From: Sinorhizobium sojae CCBAU 05684 | Lineage (GTDB): Bacteria; Pseudomonadota; Alphaproteobacteria; Rhizobiales; Rhizobiaceae | DNA: 64,000 nucleotides | Direction: 5' to 3' | Assembly: GCF_002288525.1 (NCBI RefSeq) | Contig: NZ_CP023068.1 | Location: 124,001-188,000, forward strand | In this document: in pieces, positions 47,508 through 58,057 of the stretch | Numbering within the stretch: the stretch's first letter is position 1 | Layout of the letters: each line of letters opens with the position of its first letter | The notes under the pieces: generated by a model | Told to the model about the DNA's origin: nothing | The model's database searches: none | Seen by the model: only the letters and a program-made list of their open reading frames with translations | Made by a program: the position numbers and the translations under genes

Positions 47508-48338
47508 CTATTTGCGCACCAGACTGAAGGAGAAGTGGCTTCCGCGGTGATAGTCGATGGCGTAGACGACGGGTACGCCGGTCGCGTTGAAGCAGGTCTC
47601 ACGAATGAGCAATGCCGGGCCGAAATCACGCAGGTCGTTGCGTTGAACCACATCGTCCGGCAGCGTGACAGCAGATACGGTTGCGGCGGACATGCGGGGC
47701 CGGTTCTTGAATTCTTCGAGCAGGTCGAGCAGGGAGCCGCCCCAGTCGACGTCGTAGAGCCGCGCGGGAATGATGTTCCGCGGCATATAGTCGACGCAAT
47801 AGAGAATCGGCTCGTCCTTGTGCAGGCGCAGCCGCTCGAGGCGGACGACGCGCTCTCCCAGCTTTAGCCTCAGTTGCCCGGCCACAGTCGCGTCCGGCAT
47901 TTCCTCGGCGATCGACAGCACCTTGTTCACGGTTGCATAGCCGTAGTGTCGCGCCATGTCGGTGACGCTCTCGAACACCGTAAGGGGCCTGTCCACATGA
48001 ACGGCCGACATCGCGGACACAAACCGACCGCGCCCGTGCTCGACATAGATGACGCCGTCCTGCTCGAGCAGCTTCAGCGCCTCGCGCAGGGCCGGTCGGG
48101 AGATCTTGAAGCGTTGCGTCAACTGCGCTTCGGTCGGCAACTTGTCGCCCGGGTTGAGCCCCTGATCACGGATCAGCCCCGCAATTCGGTCGCGAAGCTG
48201 GATCACCAGAGTGCGCGTGTCGCGAAGTGGCTCGTCCAATTTCCGTGACTCCAAAATCAAGATGCTTGGGCTTTCTTGTCTGACAAATTCATCGGGGTCA
48301 AGGGCGCGGTACATTGCTGCTGTCGAGCTCTCGACCAT
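47508..48338 (-). CDS. GntR/HutC-family regulator of the fructosyl-amino-acid cluster
   Basis: A 276-residue regulator with an extended N-terminus of about 35 residues, a winged helix at roughly 40-105 (LPTEAQLTQRFKISRPALRE) and a UTRA ligand-binding domain (about 120-270). It is divergent from the frlB-like gene, and a matching operator motif lies in front of both arms of the cluster. It resembles FrlR in role: release by a sugar-phosphate-amino-acid is inferred. The ATG at 48336-48338 was chosen; 48312-48314 is an alternative. Confidence 0.85.
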   Translation of the reverse strand: MVESSTAAMYRALDPDEFVRQESPSILILESRKLDEPLRDTRTLVIQLRDRIAGLIRDQGLNPGDKLPTEAQLTQRFKISRPALREALKLLEQDGVIYVEHGRGRFVSAMSAVHVDRPLTVFESVTDMARHYGYATVNKVLSIAEEMPDATVAGQLRLKLGERVVRLERLRLHKDEPILYCVDYMPRNIIPARLYDVDWGGSLLDLLEEFKNRPRMSAATVSAVTLPDDVVQRNDLRDFGPALLIRETCFNATGVPVVYAIDYHRGSHFSFSLVRK

Positions 48339-48394
48339 CGCCGCGCATCATCCTTTGTTGATCTGCAAAACATCTCCCTTGACACCGCGGCGCA

Positions 48395-48418
48395 ATGTTG
48401 TCAGTTGTCTTACAACAT
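48395..48418. promoter_or_regulatory. Operator-like motif upstream of the frlB-like gene
   Basis: ATGTTGT (48395-48401) and ACAACAT (48412-48418) form a perfect 7-bp inverted repeat with a 10-base spacer. ATGTTGTCAG then TCTTACA within it recur in front of the binding-protein gene at 55346-55365. A -35-like TTGACA lies at 48379-48384, so the site would cover the -10 region. Likely GntR regulator binding site. Confidence 0.7.
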
Positions 48419-48473
48419 GCCATCAGCCCAGCGACGGGTGCGGCGATCGCCTGCCATCTAACGAGAGAGAGCC

Positions 48474-49487
48474 ATGCTGAATTTTGACGAGCAAAGATTC
48501 CTTCGCATTCAATCCGGTGCCATTGCCCTGCGGGCGCGACTGGACGAGGTCATCGGGTCCTGCCTAAGGAACGGCGCGGAGAATATCTTCTTCCTCGGCA
48601 CCGGCGGCGCCGCCATCCTGATGCAGCCGGCAGCCCAGCTGCTGCAGCGCATGTCGCGCTTTCCCGCCTTCGTCGACCTGCCGGCCGAGCTCGTCATTAC
48701 TGGCTCGGCGAACCTCACTGACAAGTCGATCGTCGTCATCCCCTCCCTCTCCGGCACCACCAAGGAAAGCGTTGCCTTGCTTGAGAAGGTGAAGGAGATC
48801 GACGCCACCGTGCTGACGCTGGTGGGACACGAGAATACCCCGCTCGGAAAGGGCGGCGACCACGCCTTCGTCAATTTCGCCGAGGATGACACCTCCTGCG
48901 AATCCTTCTATCTCCAGTCCCTGTTCATCGCACTTTCGATCATGCGTCACCGCGGCGAGATCGCGAACTACGAGCAGATCGTGAACGAACTCGAAGGCCT
49001 GCCGCAACTTCTTCTGGAGGTGAAGCGCAGTTACGAGGAAAAGGCGGAAGGCTTCGCCAGGATCCTGGCCGGCTCGGACTATCACATTGTCACCGGCGCC
49101 GGAAACGTGTGGCCGGAGGCCTTCTACTACGGCATGTGCATTCTGGAGGAGATGCAGTGGATTCGCACACGTCCTGTGCATGCCTCCGATTTCTTCCATG
49201 GCACCCTGGAACTGGTGGAAAGGGGCGTCAGCGTCATTCTCTTTAAGGGCGAGGACAAGCTGCGGCAGCTTGCCGATCGAGTGCAGAACTTCGCTCCCAA
49301 TTACACGGAGAAACTGACGGTGCTAGACACCGCCGATTTCACTCTCCCCGGCATTTCGCCGGAAGTGCGCGGCCTCGTCTCGCCGATCGTCCTTGCCACC
49401 GTCCTCGAGCGCATCAGCGCCCATTTGGAGGTCATGCGCAATCATCCGCTGACGACGCGCCGCTACTACAAGCGCGTTGCCTATTGA
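48474..49487 (+). CDS. frlB: FrlB-like SIS-domain deglycase
   Basis: A 337-residue double-SIS-domain protein. It has the first SIS motif FFLGTGGAAILMQP, the serine-rich loop PSLSGTTKES, and the second-domain marks ILEEMQWIRTRPVHASDFFH and GTLELVE. The C-terminus RRYYKRVAY parallels FrlB. FrlB enzymes split phosphorylated fructosyl-lysine into glucose 6-phosphate and the amino acid. Pairing with an FrlD-like kinase 84 bases downstream supports the role; the exact amino acid of the substrate is unknown. The ATG at 48474 is preceded by GAGAGAG. Confidence 0.75.
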   Translation: MLNFDEQRFLRIQSGAIALRARLDEVIGSCLRNGAENIFFLGTGGAAILMQPAAQLLQRMSRFPAFVDLPAELVITGSANLTDKSIVVIPSLSGTTKESVALLEKVKEIDATVLTLVGHENTPLGKGGDHAFVNFAEDDTSCESFYLQSLFIALSIMRHRGEIANYEQIVNELEGLPQLLLEVKRSYEEKAEGFARILAGSDYHIVTGAGNVWPEAFYYGMCILEEMQWIRTRPVHASDFFHGTLELVERGVSVILFKGEDKLRQLADRVQNFAPNYTEKLTVLDTADFTLPGISPEVRGLVSPIVLATVLERISAHLEVMRNHPLTTRRYYKRVAY

Positions 49488-49570
49488 GCGATCGGCGCCT
49501 AATCGCTCGGCTTGAGGGTCGCGGATGACTAGGCATCCGCGGCCTTGCCGCGTAACATCAAGAGAACGCC

Positions 49571-50383
49571 ATGACATCCTTCCGCATTGCTGCCGTCGGC
49601 GACAACTGCATCGATCGCTTTCGTCCGCCGCTGGGGCAGTCCTATGTCGGCGGCAATGCGATCAACGTCGCCGTCCAACTCGCGGCTCTGGGCCACCAGT
49701 CCTTCTACTTCGGCGCGGTGGGTCGTGACCGTGATGGCGCCCAGGTTCGCCGGCTATTGCAGCAGAACGGCGTTCTAGTCGACCACCTGTGCGAACGCGA
49801 CGTCAACACCGCTTACACGGAAATCGACGTTACCGCCGACGGCGATCGGGTTTTCCTTCATGAGGACTTCGGCGCCTGCGCCGGTTACCGGCCGCATGCT
49901 GCCGATCTCGAGGTCCTGAAGACGATGGACCACGTGCATATCGGATGGTTGGACGATGGCGGGGCGCTGCGTCGGGCACTTTCAAGAGCCGGTGTCAGTG
50001 TTTCCCAGGACGTATCGGTCAATGCCGCCGCCGCCGATCTCGGCGTCGAGGGACTTTCGATCGCCTTCGGCTCTGCCGGAGAGGAGGACGGCAAGGCAGA
50101 ACGGCTGATCCATGATTTCCTGGCACGCGGTGCGCGGCTTGCGGTGATCACGCGCGGAGCGCGTGGTTCATGCGCCAGTGACGCGGTCGAACGTGCGTCA
50201 GTCGGCGTTCGCCCGGTCGAAGTGGTCGACACCACCGGCGCCGGCGATAGCTTCATCGCCGGCTTCATCGTTACCCACCTTGAGGGGCGCTGCCTTGTGA
50301 AATGCCTCGAGAAAGGACGTGATCTGGCGGCGCGCACATGCACGCATGTTGGCGGATTCCCGCAGGAGCCGCAGCAACTCTGA
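49571..50383 (+). CDS. frlD: FrlD-like PfkB-family kinase (fructosyl-amino-acid 6-kinase)
   Basis: A 270-residue ribokinase-family enzyme. The N-terminal AAVGDNCIDRF and GGNAINVAVQL and the C-terminal DTTGAGDSFIAGF (catalytic Asp, anion hole) match E. coli FrlD as recalled. It would phosphorylate imported fructosyl-amino acids at C6 for the FrlB-like deglycase. Expression should follow the GntR-controlled promoter upstream of frlB. The gene is convergent with the ABC ATPase that follows. Confidence 0.75.
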   Translation: MTSFRIAAVGDNCIDRFRPPLGQSYVGGNAINVAVQLAALGHQSFYFGAVGRDRDGAQVRRLLQQNGVLVDHLCERDVNTAYTEIDVTADGDRVFLHEDFGACAGYRPHAADLEVLKTMDHVHIGWLDDGGALRRALSRAGVSVSQDVSVNAAAADLGVEGLSIAFGSAGEEDGKAERLIHDFLARGARLAVITRGARGSCASDAVERASVGVRPVEVVDTTGAGDSFIAGFIVTHLEGRCLVKCLEKGRDLAARTCTHVGGFPQEPQQL

Positions 50384-50434
50384 ACCCGTTCCGATCAAGT
50401 CGCATACTCGGTTCCCGAGCACGGGGCACTTGCG

Positions 50435-51190
50435 TCAGTGCAGCAGTTGGCTGAGGAACTGGCTCGTGCGCTTGGTCTTCGGGCGGGCGAAGAATTCATC
50501 CGGCGCGCCCTCTTCGACGATTCGGCCCCGATCCATGAAGATCACCCGATCCGCCACCTGGCGGGCAAAGCCCATCTCATGAGTGACGCAGACCATCGTC
50601 ATGCCTTCGCTGGCCAGAGCGACCATGGTGTCGAGTACCTCCTTGACCATCTCAGGATCGAGAGCGGACGTCGGTTCATCGAACAGCATGATCTTGGGGT
50701 TCATGCAGAGCGCCCTTGCGATCGCCACCCGCTGCTGCTGGCCGCCGGAAAGTTGCCCGGGATACTTGTTGGCCTGTTCCGGGATGCGCACCCGGTTCAG
50801 ATAATGCATAGCGATCTCTGTTGCCTGCTTGCGCGGCATCTTCTTGACCCACATCGGCGCCAGAGCGCAATTCTCCAGGACCGTCAGGTGGGGAAACAGG
50901 TTGAACTGCTGAAACACCATGCCGACTTCCCTGCGCACAGCGTCGACCTTGCGCTCGTCCGCGCCGAGTTCGATGCCGCCGACGATGATCCGGCCCTGTT
51001 CGTGGGCTTCGAGACGATTGACGCAGCGGATCAGTGTTGACTTGCCGGACCCCGAGGGTCCGCAGATCACCACCTTCTCGCGCGGCGCGATGGAGAGATT
51101 GATGTCGTTGAGCGCGCGATAGTGGCCATACCACTTATGCACGCCGCTGATGGTGATCTCCGAGGAGGCAAAGTCGAACGGTGCGGGCAT
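50435..51190 (-). CDS. Polar amino-acid type ABC transporter ATPase
   Basis: A 251-residue ATPase of the GlnQ/HisP class. Walker [10 protein letters not shown], signature [15 protein letters not shown] and Walker [16 protein letters not shown] are all intact. I chose the ATG at 51188-51190 because TGGAG sits 6 bases upstream; an ATG two codons earlier abuts that site. With the permease and binding protein on the same strand it should import a fructosyl-amino acid or a similar opine-like compound. Confidence 0.9.
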   Translation of the reverse strand: MPAPFDFASSEITISGVHKWYGHYRALNDINLSIAPREKVVICGPSGSGKSTLIRCVNRLEAHEQGRIIVGGIELGADERKVDAVRREVGMVFQQFNLFPHLTVLENCALAPMWVKKMPRKQATEIAMHYLNRVRIPEQANKYPGQLSGGQQQRVAIARALCMNPKIMLFDEPTSALDPEMVKEVLDTMVALASEGMTMVCVTHEMGFARQVADRVIFMDRGRIVEEGAPDEFFARPKTKRTSQFLSQLLH

Positions 51191-51206
51191 TCTCATCTCC
51201 AGGATG

Positions 51207-52077
51207 TCATTTCAGAACGAGCCAGCCGGATAGGACAATGACGAGCGCGCCCGCCAACGTATGAAGTTCGATCGGGGCGGAGAAGAACAGTGCCCCATAG
51301 AGGCAGCCCCAGATGATCTGGCTGTATTGGAAGGGGGCGACCACCGAGGCATCGCCCATACGAAACGCCCGGACTAGCAGCAGGTGTCCGGCGAGGAGCA
51401 ACAGGCCCGCCGCAAAGGCGACAAACAGGTCCATCGGCCCGACCGGCGCCAGGCCACCCCCTACCACCGCGACCCCGAGTGCGACGACAGTCAGCACTAC
51501 GAGCAGCGTGAACACGAGCGCCAGATCGGATTCGGTCGCTTTTGCGCGCCGCAACAAGAGGAGCGAGAGCGCAAACACCAGGGCGGAGGCGGCAGCGTTG
51601 GCATGACCGATGTTCAGCGGTGCGATTCCTGGCCGAAGCGCGATCGCAACGCCGAGGAAACCGATCACGACCCCGCTCCAGGCGAGCGGCGATAGACGCT
51701 CGGCCAACAGAAGGAAAGCCAGGACTGCCACCAGCATTGGGGTCAGGAACGCAAGCAGATAGGCCTCGGCGAGGGGAAGCAGCGAGAGGGCATAGTAGAT
51801 CAGCAAAGTGTCGATGGCGAGCAACAGCGCCCGCAGCAGCGCAAGCCCCGGATGACGCGGCATCAGGGATGCCCCGGCACCCTTGATGCCGGCGCGGGCG
51901 CTGAGCGATATCATGGCGGCAAGCGTCACCATGAATGTTACCTGCGGCACCGCCAGCCGGACCGCGAGTAGCTTCACCAGCGCATCCGTGCCCGAAAAGA
52001 CGGCGAAGGCCGCAAAGCCGAGTGAAGCGGCGCGGAGATTGCGCCGCATGCCGGCCGCGGCCGGCCTGACATTCGCG

Positions 52078-52088
<11 letters not shown>
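51207..52088 (-). CDS. EamA/DMT-family transporter
   Basis: A 293-residue membrane protein with ten predicted spans in two EamA repeats ([36 protein letters not shown]). These proteins commonly export amino acids or metabolites. It overlaps the end of the ABC permease gene by 11 bases and lies between permease and ATPase genes, so it is part of the operon. Export of the amino acid freed by deglycation is one plausible role. Confidence 0.85.
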
Positions 52089-53049
<961 letters not shown>

Positions 53050-53066
53050 GTCATTCTCTCCGGCGT

Positions 53067-54347
53067 TCAGGCCGCGCGCTCGCGCCACCAGTCCTGTGCC
53101 TGTAGTTTCCAGTAGGTGAGTTGGGCGACCGCCAGCCCGGCGTAGCCGCCGGCCCAGGAGAGGCCGAATGGCTTGAACAGCTTGTAGCGTTCGGACTGGC
53201 CAAGAATGCCCTCGGCCACCAGCTTGCCGCCGATCGCCGTCGTGTTCAGCCCATGTCCGCCGAAGGCCGTGCAATGCCAGACGCCGGGCTGCATCTCGCC
53301 GATCTGTGGCATCAGGTGGCGCGCATAGGACATGAGACCGGACCAGGCGAGTGCCGTCTTTAGGTTCTTGAGCTGCGGATAGATACCGACCATCTCGCGC
53401 CTGAGCTCCGCCGCAAGGGCCGCGGGCGAGGCAGCGCGGGTGGTGATGCGTCCGCCCCAAAGCAGGCGCTTTCCGCCCTCGACCAGGCGGTAATAATCGC
53501 CGGCGCGGCGATTGTCCCCTATCGCGTCCGTTGTTGCGATGGCCGTGCGGATGAGGTCCGGAGCCTCCTCGCTGAGCATGACGTAGGTGGCAATCGGCAG
53601 GAAGGAACGCTTCAACCGCCCGTTCAGTGGACCGGTGTAGCCTCCGGTCGTGAAAACCACCCGACGCGCCTTCACCCGGCCTCCCGCCGTGGCAATGACC
53701 TTCTCCGCGCCGCCAAGCGCGCATTTCGTGGCGGCCGACCCTTCGTAGATCCGGCCGCCCAGACGCTCGATCTCGTCCGATATGCTGCGAAGATAGTTCA
53801 GGGGGTGCATGTGGAAGGCCATTGGATCGCGCAGGCCATGGAAGTAGCGTTTGGATTTCAGCACCGAGCGAACCTGCTCGGTATTGAGATATTCGAGATG
53901 GTAGCTGTAGGCGCGCTCCATCTCCTCGGCATGAACCTTGAGGCTCTCGCCGTCATCGTAGCGCAGCACGCTGGTAAGGCCATGTTGCGGCCTTGCCCCC
54001 TCGATCTTCAGGGCACCGATCGTATCGCGAACAAACTCGACCCCTTCGATCGATAGCAGGTGAATTTGCCGCGCCACCTCGGCCCCTGCGATGCCCGCGA
54101 TCTTGTCGCTTCCCGTCGCAAAGCCGGGACTGACAAAGCCGCCATTGCGACCGGACGCCCCAAACCCGACACTTTCGGCTTCAAGCACGACGACCGCCTG
54201 ACCGGCACGCGCCAGCTGAAGCGCAGTTGTCAGACCAGCAAGGCCACCGCCGACGATCACGGTGTCACATTCGACCGCACCAGATAGAACTGGTCTGACC
54301 TTCCAGTCGGTCATCGTCTGTTTGTAATAGGTATCGGGATAAGACAT
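53067..54347 (-). CDS. FAD-dependent amine oxidoreductase (DAO family, PuuB/OrdL-like)
   Basis: A 426-residue flavoprotein. It opens with a short extension, then the Rossmann motif TVIVGGGLAGLTTALQLARA and the covalent-FAD-type or DAO signature GASGRNGGFVSPGF; the C-terminal FGGHGLNTTAIGG is typical of gamma-glutamylputrescine oxidase relatives. The ATG at 54345-54347 follows GAGGGAAA. In this operon it may oxidise the fructosyl-amino acid (amadoriase-like) or the amino acid it releases. Substrate is not established. Confidence 0.82.
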   Translation of the reverse strand: MSYPDTYYKQTMTDWKVRPVLSGAVECDTVIVGGGLAGLTTALQLARAGQAVVVLEAESVGFGASGRNGGFVSPGFATGSDKIAGIAGAEVARQIHLLSIEGVEFVRDTIGALKIEGARPQHGLTSVLRYDDGESLKVHAEEMERAYSYHLEYLNTEQVRSVLKSKRYFHGLRDPMAFHMHPLNYLRSISDEIERLGGRIYEGSAATKCALGGAEKVIATAGGRVKARRVVFTTGGYTGPLNGRLKRSFLPIATYVMLSEEAPDLIRTAIATTDAIGDNRRAGDYYRLVEGGKRLLWGGRITTRAASPAALAAELRREMVGIYPQLKNLKTALAWSGLMSYARHLMPQIGEMQPGVWHCTAFGGHGLNTTAIGGKLVAEGILGQSERYKLFKPFGLSWAGGYAGLAVAQLTYWKLQAQDWWRERAA

Positions 54348-54475
54348 TTTCCCTCGCGCAGAGACGACGATGGCGGAACCGCGGACGGCTACTGCATGAT
54401 CTCTCAGGTCTATAGCAACCTTTTGCGCGTCCAATAGACGCGCGGCGTTGTAGAGCCGCCCGCACGTTTATCGGA

Positions 54476-55303
54476 TCAGTCGGCGCTGTAGTCCCTGCCG
54501 TACCACTTGGTGGTCAGCGTCGCGAGCGTGCCGTCCTCCTTCATCTCGTCGATGATTTCTCCGACCTTCTTCGTCCAGTCCGGATCGGCCTTTTCGGCGA
54601 TCACCGCCAGCGGCTCCTTGAAAGCGTATTCGCGCTCGATCACGCGCAGCGGGTAGCCGTTCTTGATGGCATTGAGGGCGGTCTGCTCCGGCGCGATCAC
54701 CGCATCAAGCCGCACACCGTCCCCAAGGCGCAGGTCGTCGAAGGGCAGCATGGAATCGGCAAAGGTGCGAATCTCGCCGGGCTCTAGCTTGTATTCGATC
54801 GGGGGCAGGCCGGGCGCGTCGATTTCCAGTTGCCGGCGGATGAAGTCCTCCGACGTCGTGGCCGTTTCCACACCGATGATCTTGCCGTTCAGGTCGGTGA
54901 CGGACTTCGCCTTGCTGTCCTTGTGGAGCACGTAGACATAGGGGCTGTAGTAGTAGATGCCGGCAAAATCGATCACCTGGGCACGCGCCTTCGTCGGGGT
55001 GACCGACCCGACGCCGAGGTCGTAGCGTCCTTGCCAGCGGCCGCCGGTCAGGGTCGCCCAATCCGGGGTCTCGAAGCTGACTCCGACGCCGAGGCGCTTT
55101 GCGATTTCCTTCGAGACATCGATGTCGAAACCGACCATCTCGTTGTTATCGTCCAGGTAGCTCTGGGGCGGCCAGCCGCTGTTGGTTGCGACCACCATGG
55201 CCTTTTTCCCCATAACCCGGTCGAGCGTCTCGCCCGCCTGTACGGCCGTCGCGAATGCCAGCACGGCGACGCCGATTGCAAGCTGTTGAACCAGTTTCCT
55301 CAC
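54476..55303 (-). CDS. Amino-acid ABC transporter substrate-binding protein (family 3)
   Basis: A 275-residue periplasmic protein. A GTG start at 55301-55303 preceded by AAAGGAGGAGG leads into a signal peptide (QQLAIGVAVLAFATAVQA). The mature part has the family 3 blocks GKKAMVVATNSGWPPQSYLD and MVGFDIDVSKEIAKRLGV. It is the first gene of the minus-strand transport operon and is preceded by a promoter and the motif shared with the frlB promoter. The ligand is inferred to be a fructosyl-amino acid. Confidence 0.87.
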   Translation of the reverse strand: MRKLVQQLAIGVAVLAFATAVQAGETLDRVMGKKAMVVATNSGWPPQSYLDDNNEMVGFDIDVSKEIAKRLGVGVSFETPDWATLTGGRWQGRYDLGVGSVTPTKARAQVIDFAGIYYYSPYVYVLHKDSKAKSVTDLNGKIIGVETATTSEDFIRRQLEIDAPGLPPIEYKLEPGEIRTFADSMLPFDDLRLGDGVRLDAVIAPEQTALNAIKNGYPLRVIEREYAFKEPLAVIAEKADPDWTKKVGEIIDEMKEDGTLATLTTKWYGRDYSAD

Positions 55304-55345
55304 GCGGTCCTCCTCCTTTGTTGTCAGTCAGTAAGTTCTCAATTC

Positions 55346-55365
55346 TGTAAGATGTCTGACAACAT
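55346..55365. promoter_or_regulatory. Operator-like motif upstream of the binding-protein gene
   Basis: Read on the minus strand: ATGTTGTCAG, three bases, TCTTACA, the same composite as at 48395-48414. It starts 1 base downstream of the -10 element of the promoter at 55367-55396, so binding there would block transcription. A second partial copy (TGTTGTCAG on the plus strand) begins at about 55319. Confidence 0.65.
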
Positions 55366-55366
55366 G

Positions 55367-55396
55367 ATTTAGAGAAGATGGAGGCGATCGAGTCAA
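55367..55396 (-). promoter_or_regulatory. Sigma-70-type promoter of the amino-acid transport operon
   Basis: On the minus strand TTGACT (55396-55391) and CTAAAT (55372-55367) are separated by 18 bases. They sit about 65 bases before the binding-protein start codon and next to the operator-like motif. Confidence 0.55.
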
Positions 55397-56473
55397 GGGG
55401 CGGGCCGGCTTCGGTCCATGAAACGACGTGATGAGACCATGCTAATTGGTCATGGACCTAGCAACTGTCGCGCCAAGCGCTCTGCAAGCGCACGGCCACA
55501 GCTTTCGTCGCCATCCACAAGACATGAGCCGAATCAATGTTTCGTCGGCCCTTATGTTAAACGCGCCGGCGGCACGTCGAGAGAAGCGGGCTCGGTTCGC
55601 CGGTCGCGATCTCCCAGGCCCCAGCAATTCTCCCGCAATGAGGCCAAGTGTTGCGCCGAAGGCGACGAAATAGCGGAAGTGGCGCTCCCCCCTCTGCGCA
55701 TGATCGTGGGCAAAGCTGACGGTGAACGAGGAACGAATCTGCCACTTTTTGTCCACGTTCGGACGGATGTACTCGGCGAGAACGGGCCAGTCCTGCCTGG
55801 GCTACCGGCCATCGAAGAAAAGCATCAGGCTCGCGGTCGAGACTGTCCACGCGCTGACCGACGAAAGGGGACATGGCAAGAGACCACGTTGCTTGTAGCA
55901 AATTTGAACCGCACGCTGCGCGGCTGTTACTCGGCAATTAAACGGGGTCATCCAGTCAAATGCCGATCCCTGGAGCAGCGGCGGAAGCTACCCAGCTGTC
56001 AGCGCGATACTCAGGACTTTGACCCCTGGGCTCGGGTGACCATAGTCTGCCGAGTGGAAGGTTTCCCGTATCGCGCTGTCGCGACTTTGGCGACTGGCCT
56101 GGAAGCGAGACAGAACGTTAAGTAGCAAACACGATTTCCCTAGACCTTCGGGATGCCGCACTCGACGCCGGTTCAATCCCCCCGCAGCCGCCGGCGAAGC
56201 GAGCTCGCGATGCAGTGCCTCGCGAGCCTCCGGTGCCCGTCCTTTCGCCCGGGGCGGGCATCGTTCGCGATTGACAAAGAATGGCAGTCCCTTATCCCGG
56301 CGGCCGCAGTCCTGCCTCCGGAAACGGCCACCCCACACATGGGGGCAAGGTCAGGCCCCAAGATGTCACCGGATCGAGAGAAACTCGAGGAAAGGCTTTC
56401 GAATCCCGTGCATCCGGGGCCTTGGTGGTCGCGATGGTCAGATGGAGGACCCGCAAACCTAACCTCTCGATCG
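55397..56473. other. Long non-coding or decayed stretch
   Basis: About 1.1 kb between the binding-protein gene and the EF-hand gene. Several frames are open by chance because of high GC content, but none has a convincing start, codon pattern and family resemblance. A minus-strand frame around 55600-55760 encodes a hydrophobic run (FVAFGATLGLIAGELLG) that could be a membrane-protein remnant. Confidence 0.45.
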
Positions 56474-57754
56474 CTACTCGATGTCGAACTGTTCGTAGTC
56501 GAGGCGTTCGCCCTGCACCACCTCCTCACGGTCATAGGGCAGATCGTAAGTCGGACGGCCCGCATACCCGCCCCAGCCGTAGTACGGATATGCATAGGGG
56601 CCGGTGACGCCGTAGCCTGCGTTGGGCGTCACCACCACGGCCTGGAGCTTACCGTCCTTGATGATCAGGTCATTGACATAGCCGTAATTGGCGAAGGCAC
56701 CGGCGTCGCGCACGCGGGCGTAATCGCCAATCAAGTCGGTGGCCCGGAAAAGCCCCGGTGATGTCGCCAGGTCGTCATCCACCACCCGCGTCTCCGTCGC
56801 ATCCTCGCGCGAGAGATATTTGGTCTTCCAGGGTGCGTAGTCCTCTACGTTTTCCTGTGTAACCGGAATGACTATTCGGTCCGCCGTCATTTCGATTTCG
56901 TCCCAGGGGACGTTCACATGGGTGTCGAACATGTCCCAGAAACCGCCAACCTCGGCGACCAGCGAAACGACGCGGCCATCATCGGAAAACACTACGTTCT
57001 CGACGCTGCCGATCTCGTCGCCTGTGGGGCCGTGGACCTCCATGTCGTCGAACATCTGGTCGACGCTCACCCCGCCCTGGTAGAGATCTCCAACCGCCCA
57101 TTCGGAGAGCGCCACGACATCCACATCATCTTCTCTCGGAGTAACCGCGCCGGTGGCCAGGTCGTTTTCACCGCCGGCCTCCCCGGCATCAGCCTGCACG
57201 TCGCCGGTTTCGACGTCGCCGGTCCGCATATCGGTACTTCCGGCCCGGGCGAATTCATCTTCGGAGATGTTCCGGTCGGCGTCGGCGTCGTAGACCCCGT
57301 AGAGCGCCAGATGGAAGGCCTGCCAGTCGACACCCGCGCCTGCCGCATCCCAATCGGCAGCGACCTGCGCCTGCGCCGATCCTTCGACGAATTCGTTCTG
57401 CGTCAGCACGGAGTCTCCGTCCGTGTCGAGAGCGGCGAAGTCGGGCCGGTTGCCATCATCGAACCACCGCTCGAAACCGTTCTGATACTCCGACTCGGTC
57501 AACCGGTTGTCCCCATCACCGTCCCAGTTCTGAAAGATACCGCTGTAGAGTTCGTTCTCACTGATCCGGCGGCTATCATCGGCATCCCAGCGAGTGAACA
57601 CGTCGCGACTCGTCTGTTCGAATTCGGATTCCGACAGCTGCTTATTGGTATCCACGTCGGCATCGGTGAAAACCTGATTTCCGGCGGCAAATGCTGTGCC
57701 CCCGCCAAGGGCCAAGACCAACGCCAATGCAGTCGATGTCGTTTTATAGCTCAT
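56474..57754 (-). CDS. Exported EF-hand and PRC-barrel domain protein
   Basis: A 426-residue protein. A signal peptide (TTSTALALVLALGGGTAFAA) is followed by five EF-hand-like calcium loops (for example DADVDTNKQLSESEF, DGDGDNRLTESEY, DTDGDSVLTQNEF) over residues 30-180. Then comes a PRC-barrel domain (VHGPTGDEIGSVENVVFSDD, about 245-320) and a second barrel-like segment. The C-terminus is rich in Tyr, Pro and Gly. The ATG at 57752-57754 follows AGGAGACAG. An RpoE2-like promoter is about 120 bases upstream, suggesting a periplasmic stress-response role. Confidence 0.85.
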   Translation of the reverse strand: MSYKTTSTALALVLALGGGTAFAAGNQVFTDADVDTNKQLSESEFEQTSRDVFTRWDADDSRRISENELYSGIFQNWDGDGDNRLTESEYQNGFERWFDDGNRPDFAALDTDGDSVLTQNEFVEGSAQAQVAADWDAAGAGVDWQAFHLALYGVYDADADRNISEDEFARAGSTDMRTGDVETGDVQADAGEAGGENDLATGAVTPREDDVDVVALSEWAVGDLYQGGVSVDQMFDDMEVHGPTGDEIGSVENVVFSDDGRVVSLVAEVGGFWDMFDTHVNVPWDEIEMTADRIVIPVTQENVEDYAPWKTKYLSREDATETRVVDDDLATSPGLFRATDLIGDYARVRDAGAFANYGYVNDLIIKDGKLQAVVVTPNAGYGVTGPYAYPYYGWGGYAGRPTYDLPYDREEVVQGERLDYEQFDIE

Positions 57755-57864
57755 TTCTGTCTCCTCGGATTTTCACTTTTCCGCAAAAAGGCGACCAAAG
57801 ATGCTCGGCGGCCATGGCCACCCTGCATAAGACCCCCTGCATAAGACCCGCGGTGTTGTGCGTG

Positions 57865-57922
57865 TCAGCCCGAACAAGCCGCAGCAGGCTGCGTTCCCTC
57901 GGTCACGGAAACTTGATCCGGC
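57865..57922. repeat. Duplicated promoter region, copy 1
   Basis: 58 bases that align without gaps to 59954-60011, with 44 identical positions by hand count. Both copies lie 110-120 bases upstream of an EF-hand protein gene on the minus strand and contain an RpoE2-like promoter. Confidence 0.7.
57873..57897 (-). promoter_or_regulatory. RpoE2-like (general stress) promoter of the EF-hand/PRC gene
   Basis: On the minus strand GGAAC (57897-57893), 18 bases, then TT (57874-57873), matching the S. meliloti RpoE2 consensus GGAAC-N18/19-TT. It lies about 120 bases before the start codon at 57754. Confidence 0.6.
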
Positions 57923-58057
57923 AGACGGCGAGGCGCCGCGTCGCACGCACCCGATCGTGAAAGGAATAGCACGCAGTTTCGGCGAGTACTGCCAAAGGCC
58001 GCGCCCGTTCAGAACACTGTCGGAAATGGTGTCGGCCGGTTAGTCCTCGCTTAATGC

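Noticed and set aside
55418..56125. Long plus-strand open frame of 235 codons
   Set aside because: Composition is Arg-, Pro- and Ser-rich without family resemblance or a ribosome-binding site; typical chance frame in GC-rich DNA.
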